From CBDDFV01 sp965227335 (GTDB taxonomy: Bacteria; Planctomycetota; Phycisphaerae; Phycisphaerales; SM1A02): a stretch of 64,000 nucleotides of DNA. The notes beneath the pieces are model-generated. The model made no database searches and was not told the DNA's origin. It worked only from the letters and a program-made list of their open reading frames with translations. Positions 40,122-49,088 of the stretch are shown one piece after another. The number at the start of each line of letters is the position of its first letter. Position 1 is the stretch's first letter. Where the stretch lies: NCBI GenBank assembly GCA_965227335.1, contig CBDDFV010000002.1, forward strand, positions 248,001 through 312,000, written 5' to 3'. Both the position numbers and the translations under genes were made by a program.

Positions 40122-42398
40122 CTACGCCGACTCGATCCACGACGCCAGCCACACCGCCGCGTCGTGGGTCGAGTCCGGCGTCTGCACCGCGCCGATGTTC
40201 GCTCGCGCGGGATCCGCATGCATCGCCCGCACCTTGGCGAACGGCCAGGCGTCGTAGAGACGACGGGGGCCGTCCTCCGGCCCCGGATCGCCGCCCCCCG
40301 CGGACTGCACCGTCTCCAGCGCGAGATCGTGCAGCACGACCCAGGCCCCCGGACGGAGCACCGGCGCCAGCATCAGCAGGTCCAGCGCCGGCGACGGATG
40401 ACGGTGATCCGCGTCGATCAGGACGAGGTCCATCGACGCCGGCGACGCCGCCCGCGCCGCTTCACGAGCCGTCGCGGGCGTGATGATCGACACCCGATCC
40501 GCCAGCGCCGGCGCCGTCTCCCCCACCGCCGATCCGACCGGCCGCGCGGCGTCGAAGTAGCACGTCGACGTGATGTCGAATCCACGCACCAGCGGGGCGT
40601 CCGCCGTCCCGCCGTTCAAACTGTCGATCCCCGCCGCGATCGCCGCCGATGACACGCCCGACGCCACCCCGATCTCGAGCACGGTCGTCGCTCCGGTCGC
40701 TTCGATCAGATCCCACAGGAACGCCGCGTCGTCAGCGTTGATATGGCCTCGCGCCCAGTCCGGCCATCCGACCCGCGCGCACAACACGTCGATCCACGGC
40801 CGCTCGACCGACAGACCAAGTTGCGCGCGATGCGCCGGCGACGCCGTGACCTCCGTCGGCGACGGACGCGTGACGGATCCGGGCGGAGCGATCGTCGCGG
40901 TCGCGCCGGCGCTGACTTCCGTCGCCGCGTCATCGTGGGTCCGGACGACGTCGCCGCACGTGTACGCCGGCATCGTCGACCACCCGCACGACTCCGCGAG
41001 CGCCGTGGCGCGCGGCAGGACGGCGTCTTCCCAGGCGTCGGTGGAGGGCAGAATGACGCCCCCGCATCCGCACTCCCGCAGCCGCTCCGCCGCGTCCTCC
41101 GGCCGCAGGACGGGGGTCCCGTTGATCGCATCCTGAGCCGGCGTGTCGTCGATGATGCAATCCACCTTGACGTGCGCTTCGCGCGGCCAACCGGATTCGA
41201 GGAGCCAGCGCGTATGCCGGCCCCCGCCGTACAGCGCGATGGTCCTCACCCGTCGAGATCCCAGTCGGGCGGCGACGTCGCGCCACACGGCCGTCTTCAT
41301 GGCGTCCGTCTTCCACGCCGCGAAAATCTCGCGGGCTCCCGGCGCCTCGCGGCGGACGCGGTCCACCGCCGCGGCGTCCTCCGCCATGTGCACCGCGTGA
41401 TCGACGGCGTCGCGTCGTTCCAGCGCTTCCGGCAGGTCGGCGAGCCACGTCGACCACGCGGGCGAAACGTGAACATCCGCGGCGTCGCGCGTCCAGCGCC
41501 ATGCATCGTACTGCTGAGCGCACGCCGCCGCGGTCTCGCCATCCCCCGCGTGCAGCGCGTGCGCCGCCTCGTGTCCGGCCAGCCAGCCGGACGCGTCCTC
41601 GCCGAGGATCTTCGACCAGTACGCGGCGATCCCCCGCCACAGCCGATTCCGTTCACGGTGATCCATCGCCCCGGCCGACGCCGCGAGCGCGGACAATTCG
41701 GTGTTCCGGACCGGCCGAACGCACCGGAAGGAGACGGTCGGCTCGCCGCGCACGCGATCGAGCGGCTCGAAGGCGTGGCGGAGTTGATACATGTGGACGG
41801 GAATCCACGGCGTGCGGAAGTCGCCGAAGTCCTGCTGCACGAGGACGCCGTCGGTCCGAACATGCCGCGCGAACGCCCGGAGGACCGTCAGATGCAGCCC
41901 CCAGCTCTTGGCCAGGTCGACGAAGAGCAGACCGATCGGGGCCTGCTCCGGATAGAGCGACATCGCGGCGGCGTCGTCCGCCGCTTCCGGCAGACGCCCG
42001 GGTCGGATCTCCAGTTCGTCAAGTCGGTCCGCATGAAGGCGTCGGTACACGTCGAGGAAGGCGCCGCCGGGCGTGAGTCCGAATCGAGCCAGCGACGGGT
42101 CCGCCGCGAACGACGCCGCCGGCGGCGCCTCGAACGTGTCGTAGACCAGCAGCGGGTCGCACGGGCGGCCCGTCGATCGCCGACCCGCGACGAGCGCGGC
42201 GGTCGATCCGCCGAGGAAGCAGCCGAGTTCGACCACGCGGCCGTCGCCCGCGGTCACGCTCGCCAGCCAGTGCAGGTAGTTCAGTTCGCGCGGCGAAAGC
42301 ATCGACGGCGCGGCATGGGCGGGATCCAGCGGCAGCGCATCGCCGGGATCGCCCGCCGCGGGCCGGGGACCTCGGTCACACAGTCGTTCACGACGCAT
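40122..42398 (-). CDS. Double methyltransferase with central Rossmann-like module
   Basis: The protein has 758 residues from ATG 42398 (ATG 42440 is an alternative). Residues 40-200 are a class I AdoMet methyltransferase (VVELGCFLGGSTAALVAG; LLFVDLAKSWGLHLTVLRAF). About 384-476 is a Rossmann-like module, YGGGRHTRWLLESG ... CIIDD. About 566-750 is a second methyltransferase, VLEIGVASGVSSAAIAAGID and LVLIDADHRHPSPALDL. Both AdoMet sites look intact. The substrate is probably a sugar or nucleotide sugar, given the glycosyltransferase neighbours, but that is inference. It is divergent from the adjacent glycosyltransferase gene. Confidence 0.7.
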   Translation of the reverse strand: MRRERLCDRGPRPAAGDPGDALPLDPAHAAPSMLSPRELNYLHWLASVTAGDGRVVELGCFLGGSTAALVAGRRSTGRPCDPLLVYDTFEAPPAASFAADPSLARFGLTPGGAFLDVYRRLHADRLDELEIRPGRLPEAADDAAAMSLYPEQAPIGLLFVDLAKSWGLHLTVLRAFARHVRTDGVLVQQDFGDFRTPWIPVHMYQLRHAFEPLDRVRGEPTVSFRCVRPVRNTELSALAASAGAMDHRERNRLWRGIAAYWSKILGEDASGWLAGHEAAHALHAGDGETAAACAQQYDAWRWTRDAADVHVSPAWSTWLADLPEALERRDAVDHAVHMAEDAAAVDRVRREAPGAREIFAAWKTDAMKTAVWRDVAARLGSRRVRTIALYGGGRHTRWLLESGWPREAHVKVDCIIDDTPAQDAINGTPVLRPEDAAERLRECGCGGVILPSTDAWEDAVLPRATALAESCGWSTMPAYTCGDVVRTHDDAATEVSAGATATIAPPGSVTRPSPTEVTASPAHRAQLGLSVERPWIDVLCARVGWPDWARGHINADDAAFLWDLIEATGATTVLEIGVASGVSSAAIAAGIDSLNGGTADAPLVRGFDITSTCYFDAARPVGSAVGETAPALADRVSIITPATAREAARAASPASMDLVLIDADHRHPSPALDLLMLAPVLRPGAWVVLHDLALETVQSAGGGDPGPEDGPRRLYDAWPFAKVRAMHADPARANIGAVQTPDSTHDAAVWLASWIESA

Positions 42399-42566
42399 GG
42401 GGGCTCTTTCGAAAAGCGCAACGTTTGCGTTTCGTCTCATCGGCCGCCGCGGGGCCGGGTCTGAATTCCCACTCGCATGGATTCCCCGGAACGCCCCTCA
42501 TGCACGCGGCGCGGGGCGGACGATAGGACGATCGGCGTCGCGGCTGACGCCGATCGAAAGCACGAC

Positions 42567-45023
42567 ATGTACAATTCTGCGCCGTCCGCATCCTCATCCG
42601 ATCCGTGGATCCGTCTGCAGCAGGCCGCCCGCGTCGTCGCCGAGGCGCCGTCTCGCGTCGACGGCCACGTCGCCCGCGTGGAAGCCCTGATCGATCTCGG
42701 GCTGCCCACCGTCGCCCGCGACGACCTCGACGGACTCCGTCGCGCGGGCCTCGACGCGACCATCGCGGATCAACTGCACGCCCGGATCGACGCCGCGCCG
42801 GACGACGTCTTCGACGACGACGCCGGCGACGCGATCATGCACGCCAATCTCGAACGGCTCCCCCGGGACGTTCGCCCGTCCGACGCCGAGATCAACGCCT
42901 GGCGCGACACGCTCCGCCCCCTGACGTGGCTCCGCACCTTCGACGGCAACGTCGTCCGTTACAACCGGGCGAATCGACGCGTCGGGCATCTCGACAATCT
43001 CCGTCTGGTCGCGGAGCGGGGCGTGCGTGATCTCAACGCGCACGTCGCGAGCGCGATCGGCGGGCCGATCGTCGTCGAAGGCGTCGATCCGCCGTGGATC
43101 CTCGAAGGACTCATCCAGGCGCCGCCCCCCGACTATCCGCCCGGCTTCCAGCCGCGACTCATCGTGGTCCAGAAGTCGATCGACGAACTGCTCTGCGGGC
43201 TCCGAACCGTCGACCTCGGACCCGGACTCGACGACCCGCGAATCGTCTGGTTCGTCGGCGACGACGCGGCGGCCGGGCTGCAGTCGTGGCTGAGCGACCG
43301 CTCTGACTGTGTGGCCCCGACGCTGGCCGTTCGGAATCCGACCCTCCGCGCGCCGCTCACGCCGCCCGCCTCCGCCGTGATCCAGCAGTTCAACGAAGGC
43401 CTGCGTACGGAAGCCGCTGCAATCGCAGCCCGACTCGCCGCCCGTCCCGCCCGCACCGCCGCCCATTGGGCGGATCGCTACGCCGACGCCGCCGCCGGCG
43501 GCCCGCCGCTTCGCGTCTTCATCCCCACGTCGCGGTACACGACGTACCTGCAGCACATCAGTGAAGACCTCGCGGCGGCGCTGCGGACCCTCAACTGCGA
43601 TGTTCACATCCAGATCGAGCCCGACAACTCAAGCGTGCTCTCATCGTTCGCCGGTCTTCGCATGTGCGAACGCTTCGATCCCGAACTCATCATCGCCGTC
43701 AACTATCCCCGGTCCGAGATGCACGAAGACACGCCGCGCGACGTGCCTCACGTCTGCTGGATCCAGGATGCGATGACGCACCTCTTCAGCCGCGAAGTGG
43801 GGGACGGCTTCGGCCCCTTCGACTTTGCCGTCGGCATGGTGCGGCGGGAGCTGATCGATTCGTACGGCTGGCCGGCTGATCGGTGTGCATGGATGCCGAT
43901 GGCCGCGAGCACCGCCAAGTTCCGCCGCGATCCCCGGACCGACGCGGACTTCGACGCCGAGATCGCATGGGTCACCCATCAGAGCGAGACGCCCGAGCGC
44001 TTCCACCGCCGGTTCATCGCCGATGCGAGCGAGCTCTCGCCCGCGGCGGCCGACGCGCTGGAAGACCTGTACGCGCGAATCCTCCTCGCAATGGAGGGAC
44101 CGCCGTCGGCATTCGTCTTCTCCGCCCTGCACGCCGCGATCGACGCGTCGCCATACGGACGTGCGCACGCCGTCCCCGGCGCGCCGCCGAACGATCTTCT
44201 CCTGACCACCTACGTGTATCCCCTCGCCGAACGCATCTTCCGGCACGAGACCGCCCGGTGGGCGGCGTCGATCGCCCGTCGGCGCGGCTGGCGGCTGCGG
44301 CTGCACGGCGCCGGCTGGGACCGGCATCAGGATCTCGCGGAGTTCGCGGCGGGTCCGGTGGACCACGGGCCCGCCCTCGGCGCGTGTTATCGCAACGCCG
44401 CGCTGCAACTCCACGCCTCACTCAATCAGACCCTCCACCAACGCGTCGCCGAGTGCCTCTTCTCCGGCGGTCAGCCGGCCATCCGCACCGCCCGCGACGC
44501 GTTCGCGGTGATGAATGACCGCGCGCTGATCGCGGCGGTCGAGCGCGGGGTCGGACGTCCGTCGCCGGGCGACCCGGACGGACTGGAAGTCGACATCGAT
44601 GACCTGCCCGAAGCTCGTGAGATGATCGAACGACTTCGCGGGCTCGACCTCGTCGGCGCCGAGGAGTTCGCCGGTCCGACCCTGCAGTGGCCTGGCTTCA
44701 AGGTCCGCGATGCGCAGCGGACCTTCCGGGACGCCGCTCAGCGCGACGGCGCCCGGGCCTTCAGCGCCCTCGGAGATCTGTTCTTCACCAGCGAAGCGCA
44801 GCTGGAACGGCTGGTCGAGGATGCGCTGAACGATCCCGCCGCGCGAGCGACGCGAATCGCCCGGGGCGTCGCCCAGGCGCCGGCGGCGCATACGGTGGAA
44901 GGATTCGCGGATCAGCTGCTCGCATTCGTCCGCGGTCGCGTGACCGCCGCGGCGGAAGCGACCGACCGCGACGGCGCGACGGCGCCGGACCCCAGTCGCT
45001 GCTCCGCCCACGCCGCGAACTGA
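42567..45023 (+). CDS. Glycosyltransferase, CgeB/DUF3880-like
   Basis: The protein has 818 residues. Residues 1-300 contain helices of low similarity to anything known. The C-terminal part has GT-B hallmarks: PHVCWIQDAMTHLFSREVG, DFAVGMVRRELID and YRNAALQLHASLNQTLHQRVAECLFSGGQPAI, the last typical of CgeB-type glycosyltransferases. The start ATG 42567 is preceded by an AAAG ribosome site; a longer frame back to 42477 lacks support. Its last 112 bp overlap the asparagine synthetase gene on the other strand. Confidence 0.65.
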   Translation: MYNSAPSASSSDPWIRLQQAARVVAEAPSRVDGHVARVEALIDLGLPTVARDDLDGLRRAGLDATIADQLHARIDAAPDDVFDDDAGDAIMHANLERLPRDVRPSDAEINAWRDTLRPLTWLRTFDGNVVRYNRANRRVGHLDNLRLVAERGVRDLNAHVASAIGGPIVVEGVDPPWILEGLIQAPPPDYPPGFQPRLIVVQKSIDELLCGLRTVDLGPGLDDPRIVWFVGDDAAAGLQSWLSDRSDCVAPTLAVRNPTLRAPLTPPASAVIQQFNEGLRTEAAAIAARLAARPARTAAHWADRYADAAAGGPPLRVFIPTSRYTTYLQHISEDLAAALRTLNCDVHIQIEPDNSSVLSSFAGLRMCERFDPELIIAVNYPRSEMHEDTPRDVPHVCWIQDAMTHLFSREVGDGFGPFDFAVGMVRRELIDSYGWPADRCAWMPMAASTAKFRRDPRTDADFDAEIAWVTHQSETPERFHRRFIADASELSPAAADALEDLYARILLAMEGPPSAFVFSALHAAIDASPYGRAHAVPGAPPNDLLLTTYVYPLAERIFRHETARWAASIARRRGWRLRLHGAGWDRHQDLAEFAAGPVDHGPALGACYRNAALQLHASLNQTLHQRVAECLFSGGQPAIRTARDAFAVMNDRALIAAVERGVGRPSPGDPDGLEVDIDDLPEAREMIERLRGLDLVGAEEFAGPTLQWPGFKVRDAQRTFRDAAQRDGARAFSALGDLFFTSEAQLERLVEDALNDPAARATRIARGVAQAPAAHTVEGFADQLLAFVRGRVTAAAEATDRDGATAPDPSRCSAHAAN

Positions 45024-46846
45024 CAGACGAGCCGCAGGCGCGGCATATCGCCGAAGGGCACGAACGAGCGCCAGTCCGGTCGCAGGACGCCGTCGCGGAC
45101 AAGGGCGGTGTCATTCACTCGATCCGCGAGAGCCCGCCACGCGTTGAGCTCGGACCTGACCCGCAGGCTGAACCCCTGTTTCGATCGGTTGGGCCACGCG
45201 GCGCCGAAGCGATCGCGGGCATACCGCCGGAGCATGGGCCGACTCTCCGATCCGTCCGACGCGTCCTCGCCCGGGACGAGCGGCGTCGACAGCCCCAGTT
45301 CGATCAGCCGACGATCGAGAAGCGGGGCCCGCACCTCGAGGCTGTAGTGCATCGCCCCGCGATCCACCTTGGTCAGGATCGACGCCGGACAGAACGTCGT
45401 CAGATCAAGACGCTGAATGCGGCGCAACTGCGGCAGACCGGGACGATCCTCGCTCTGGGCCCACGACGCGGCGGCGTCTTCGTCAAACGCCTCCGACCAT
45501 CCCGGCGTCAGCGCCCGCGCCTCGGCGGGATGGAACCCGGGAAACACCCGCGAGACGTAGCCGTGGATAAACGACCGCGCGCCAAACGCCCGGCGGGCCA
45601 CGGCGCGATCCGCATCATCCGCCTCCGGCGACGTCACCCGCCGGGCCAGTTCGTCCGCCGAACGCCGCAGCGCCGGATCCGCCGACCACGCCCACCAGGC
45701 GTCGGGACCCGCTTCTCGCTGCCAGAGATAGCCCCCGAACGTCTCGTCGCCCCCGTCGCCGCCGAGGACGCACTTCACCTGGGGCGCGGCGTGGCGCGCG
45801 ATCCGCACCATCGTCAGCAACGCCGAGTACGCCTGCGGCTCGTCATAGGCGAGGCGACACGCTTCGTGGTCCTCGTCGATCGAGGCGCCCGCCGGGGCGA
45901 TGTCGTGGGCGAGGCCGAGCACGTCGGCGATCTGCGCGGCGTCGCGACTCTCATCCGCCTCACCTTCCATCGACAACGTGAAGCAACGGGGCGCCGCGCC
46001 GCACCGCACCGCCGCCGCCGTCACCGCCGCCGAGTCCAGGCCGCCGGACAGAAACGCGCCCACCGGGACATCCGCCAGCAGATGCTCGCGCACGACGTCG
46101 TCGAACAGCGCGGCGAACGCCTCGTCGTCGGGCGCATCGACGTTCTCGCAGCGGTCGGGCGGCGACCAGTAGCGCTCGACCCGCACGTGCTCGCCCGGCG
46201 CCCACGTGAGACGGTGACCGGCGGGGAGCTTCCGTACGCCGCGCCACATCGTGCGGGGCGGCGGAACGCATCCGAGCGACAGGTACTGCCGCGCCGCGAG
46301 TGAATCCAGCGTCTCCGCGCGGCCGCTCAACGCCCGCATGGCGTCGACATCGGAGGCCAGCGTCACGCGCCCGTGCTCTTCCTTCCACGCAAGCGGCTTC
46401 ATGCCGACATGGTCGACCGCCGCGAAGAGGCGACGCGACTGATCATCCCAGATCGCGAACGCGTACATCCCGCGGAGCCGGTCCAGCACCGCCGGTCCCC
46501 ACGTCGCCCACCCCTGCAGGAGCACCTCCGTATCGCTGGTCGTCACGAACCGTCGTCCGCTCGCTTCGAGCTCGCGCCGCAGGGCGGGTGCGTTGTAGAT
46601 CTCGCCGTTGAACGTGATCGCGGCGGCGCCGTCGGACGTGGTCATCGGCTGCGCCGCCCGCGGCGTGGGATCGATGATGGCGAGACGTGTGTGACCGAGG
46701 AGGGCGAGGCCGGACGGCGCGCGCCAGACGCCGGACCCGTCCGGTCCGCGTCGGGCGAGGGACGTCATCGCGGCCCGCCAACGTCCGCCGCGCTCCGCCT
46801 CCGGCGCGATCGGCTCGCCGTCGAACATCCCGAGGACGCCGCACAT
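44912..46846 (-). CDS. Asparagine synthetase (glutamine-hydrolysing)-like protein
   Basis: The protein has 644 residues. It begins MCGVLGMF, so Cys2 after Met removal is the N-terminal nucleophile of the glutaminase domain. The C-terminal ATP-pyrophosphatase domain has FLSGGLDSAAVTAAA (the SGGxDS loop) and ECVLGGDGGDETFGGYLW-like GGDGGDE. It transfers ammonia from glutamine to an acid, activated by ATP. In a surface-glycan cluster such enzymes usually amidate uronic acids or aminate a sugar-linked acid rather than make asparagine. It starts one base before the stop of the upstream glycosyltransferase (TGATG). Confidence 0.85.
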   Translation of the reverse strand: MCGVLGMFDGEPIAPEAERGGRWRAAMTSLARRGPDGSGVWRAPSGLALLGHTRLAIIDPTPRAAQPMTTSDGAAAITFNGEIYNAPALRRELEASGRRFVTTSDTEVLLQGWATWGPAVLDRLRGMYAFAIWDDQSRRLFAAVDHVGMKPLAWKEEHGRVTLASDVDAMRALSGRAETLDSLAARQYLSLGCVPPPRTMWRGVRKLPAGHRLTWAPGEHVRVERYWSPPDRCENVDAPDDEAFAALFDDVVREHLLADVPVGAFLSGGLDSAAVTAAAVRCGAAPRCFTLSMEGEADESRDAAQIADVLGLAHDIAPAGASIDEDHEACRLAYDEPQAYSALLTMVRIARHAAPQVKCVLGGDGGDETFGGYLWQREAGPDAWWAWSADPALRRSADELARRVTSPEADDADRAVARRAFGARSFIHGYVSRVFPGFHPAEARALTPGWSEAFDEDAAASWAQSEDRPGLPQLRRIQRLDLTTFCPASILTKVDRGAMHYSLEVRAPLLDRRLIELGLSTPLVPGEDASDGSESRPMLRRYARDRFGAAWPNRSKQGFSLRVRSELNAWRALADRVNDTALVRDGVLRPDWRSFVPFGDMPRLRLVCQFAAWAEQRLGSGAVAPSRSVASAAAVTRPRTNASS

Positions 46847-47784
46847 CAGCCGGCGACCCGCTGCGGCGTGCGTCCGGACGTGACGTCCGGCGCCGCCGCG
46901 AGGTACCGGCGCAGCTCCGGCGCATCGCCGTCGAAGTCGAGGAGTTCGCGGATCCACGCCAGCGTCTGTCGGTCGCGTCTGAATTCGTGCGCCAGGATGC
47001 GAGCCCGCACCTCGCCGACCGCGTCCCGGGTGAGCGTCGGCTTCTCGGTCAGGCCGTGCGCGGCGAGTCGTTCGTCGAGCTTCGGATACGGCGTCTCCCA
47101 GTCGTATTCAACCGGGTCGTCGTCGCGGGCGTCTGCGAACCCCCAGGACGCGACGAGAAAGTCCGGATGGGTGGACGCAAGGGCGGCGAGCCGGCGCCGA
47201 ATGTCGTCGGCGAACTCGTCCTTGCGGGCGCGCAGCATCGCCTTCAGATAGACATGCCGGAAGGACTGCTCGTATTCATGCAGGCCGAACGGCTTCGCGT
47301 AGCACTCTCGGGTCCAGCCGCGGGCGGTCATCGCATCATGCACGCGGCTTTCCGGACGGATCTGCATCGGCGTCTCGTCCATCGCGCGGATCGCTTCCCC
47401 GAGCAGCGGTCCGCGGTAGCAATGGAGGGCGCGGGTGGCGAGCCCGCCCGTCATGCGGCAGAGAAAGAGCGGCGTCGCGACGAACGCCCGCGGATCCATC
47501 TTGCCGCAGATCTCGCGAATGCGGACCACGGCGTCGTCCAGGAGCAGGACGTCGGCGTCGACGGCGATCAACCACGGCCGCGCGCTCGCGGCCCCGATCT
47601 CGAACGTGCGTCGGACCGCCTGCGAAAACGGCTTCTCATGCAGCACCGTGAGCTGCGCACCGGCGTTCGGAAGCTGTCGGGTGAGCTGCTCGACGAGGAC
47701 GTCCTCGGTGCGCTCCCCCGCCGCGCGGACCACAATCGTGAGGTCCTCCGGCTCGGGGAATGTGAAGCGTCGGGGAGCGGGCAT
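46846..47784 (-). CDS. GT-A type glycosyltransferase
   Basis: The protein has 312 residues from ATG 47784. The N-terminal half looks like a nucleotide-diphospho-sugar transferase: LTIVVRAAGERTEDVLVEQL, SARPWLIAVDADVLLLDDAV with the DxD metal motif, then RALHCYRGPLLGEA. The rest (about 180-312) is helical with charged segments. It is in an operon with the asparagine synthetase gene. The donor and acceptor cannot be read from sequence. Its start gives a clean MPAPRRFTFPEPED. Confidence 0.65.
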   Translation of the reverse strand: MPAPRRFTFPEPEDLTIVVRAAGERTEDVLVEQLTRQLPNAGAQLTVLHEKPFSQAVRRTFEIGAASARPWLIAVDADVLLLDDAVVRIREICGKMDPRAFVATPLFLCRMTGGLATRALHCYRGPLLGEAIRAMDETPMQIRPESRVHDAMTARGWTRECYAKPFGLHEYEQSFRHVYLKAMLRARKDEFADDIRRRLAALASTHPDFLVASWGFADARDDDPVEYDWETPYPKLDERLAAHGLTEKPTLTRDAVGEVRARILAHEFRRDRQTLAWIRELLDFDGDAPELRRYLAAAPDVTSGRTPQRVAG

Positions 47785-47863
47785 GCGGCATCTCTCGAAG
47801 AATCGGAAGCGGCGCGTGTTTCTTGATCGGTCCCAGTCGCCATCGGTCGATAAAGAGGGCGCC

Positions 47864-49087
47864 ATGAACCGCACCGCATTGTCTCCGGTCAGCGTGGTCA
47901 TGCCGGTGAACCGCTGGGATGACGCCGCCGATCGCGCCGCCGCGTCGATCCTCGCGCAGACCCAGCCCGATTTCGAACTCCTCCTCGTTCTCAACGGCGA
48001 CGATCCCGGTCTCGCCGCCGCCGCGTCGATCTGGACCGCCCGCGACCCCCGTGTGCGCACTTGTTGCGCCCCGCGGGAACACCTCGCCGTCGCCCTGAAC
48101 ACCGGCGTCCGCGCGGCCCGGCACGAACTCATCGCCCGCATGGACGCCGACGACGAGTCCCACCCCGAACGCCTTGCCCGCCAGACCCGCCTTCTCGACG
48201 AACGCCGGGACCTCGCCGGGGCCGGGACGGGCGCGGCCTTCATCGGTCCGGACGGCGCCGTCCAGGCGATCAACCTCCCGCCGGTTGACCCGCGCGAGTC
48301 CCGCTGGCGACTGATGGTCTGGAATCCGTTCACCCACGGATCCATGATGCTCCGCCGCGACGCGGTCCTCGAGGTCGGCGGGTACGACGAGACGCTTCGT
48401 CGCGGCCAGGACTACGACCTCTGGCTGCGTCTCGCGTCGCGCGGGCTCGGCGGCGTGTCTGAGGTGCTGTACACGCATCATGTGCGCACGACCGACAGCC
48501 GACTCGATCATGATCAGGCGACGGCGACGACGCGACGACTGCTCGACGCCTGGGCCGGCCTTCGGGACGATGTCGATGACGCCGAGGTCCAGCGGGCGAT
48601 GGCTGATCTCGCCGCCGGCGACGCCGTCGCACGGACGCGTCTCGAAGCCTGGATGGAAGCGCACGGTCCGACCCGCGCCGCCCTGACCGCGTGGCTCTGG
48701 TCCGCGTGGCGCTGCCCGATCCCCCCCACCGCCGCCGATGCTCGACGCACCCGCGTGGAGGCCGGCGCCCGCCTGCTCCGCACGCATGACGTAGCGTCCC
48801 TCCATCTGTACGGGGCCGGCGACTTCGCCCGGTTTCTCATCGCCCACGAGACGCTGCTCGGCGTCCGGATTGACGGCGTCGTCGACGACGCGCGGGCGGG
48901 CGGCATGCTCGAGGACCGACGCGTGCGAGACCCGGAGGATCTGAACGAAGACGATGTGGTCCTGATCGCGTCCGATCTGTACGAGGATGAGATCTGGACG
49001 AAGTCGCAGGCGTTGCGGGCCCGCGGTGTGACCGTGCTGCGGCTGCCGCCCGTCCTGACCCCGACCCCCGTGGTCGGAGCCGCGTGA
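47864..49087 (+). CDS. Family 2 glycosyltransferase with C-terminal Rossmann-like module
   Basis: The protein has 407 residues. Residues 7-225 form a GT2 domain: VSVVMPVNRWDDAADRAAASIL, ARMDADDESHPERLARQ (DxD), THGSMMLRRDAVLEVGGYDE and GQDYDLWLRLASRG. From about 305 a module starts LYGAGDFARFLIAHETLLG and continues VVDDARAGGM and EDEIWTKSQALRARGV, shared with other proteins here. The donor sugar is unknown. The next gene starts one base after the stop, so translation is likely coupled. Part of the glycan cluster. Confidence 0.8.
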   Translation: MNRTALSPVSVVMPVNRWDDAADRAAASILAQTQPDFELLLVLNGDDPGLAAAASIWTARDPRVRTCCAPREHLAVALNTGVRAARHELIARMDADDESHPERLARQTRLLDERRDLAGAGTGAAFIGPDGAVQAINLPPVDPRESRWRLMVWNPFTHGSMMLRRDAVLEVGGYDETLRRGQDYDLWLRLASRGLGGVSEVLYTHHVRTTDSRLDHDQATATTRRLLDAWAGLRDDVDDAEVQRAMADLAAGDAVARTRLEAWMEAHGPTRAALTAWLWSAWRCPIPPTAADARRTRVEAGARLLRTHDVASLHLYGAGDFARFLIAHETLLGVRIDGVVDDARAGGMLEDRRVRDPEDLNEDDVVLIASDLYEDEIWTKSQALRARGVTVLRLPPVLTPTPVVGAA

Positions 49088-49088
49088 C

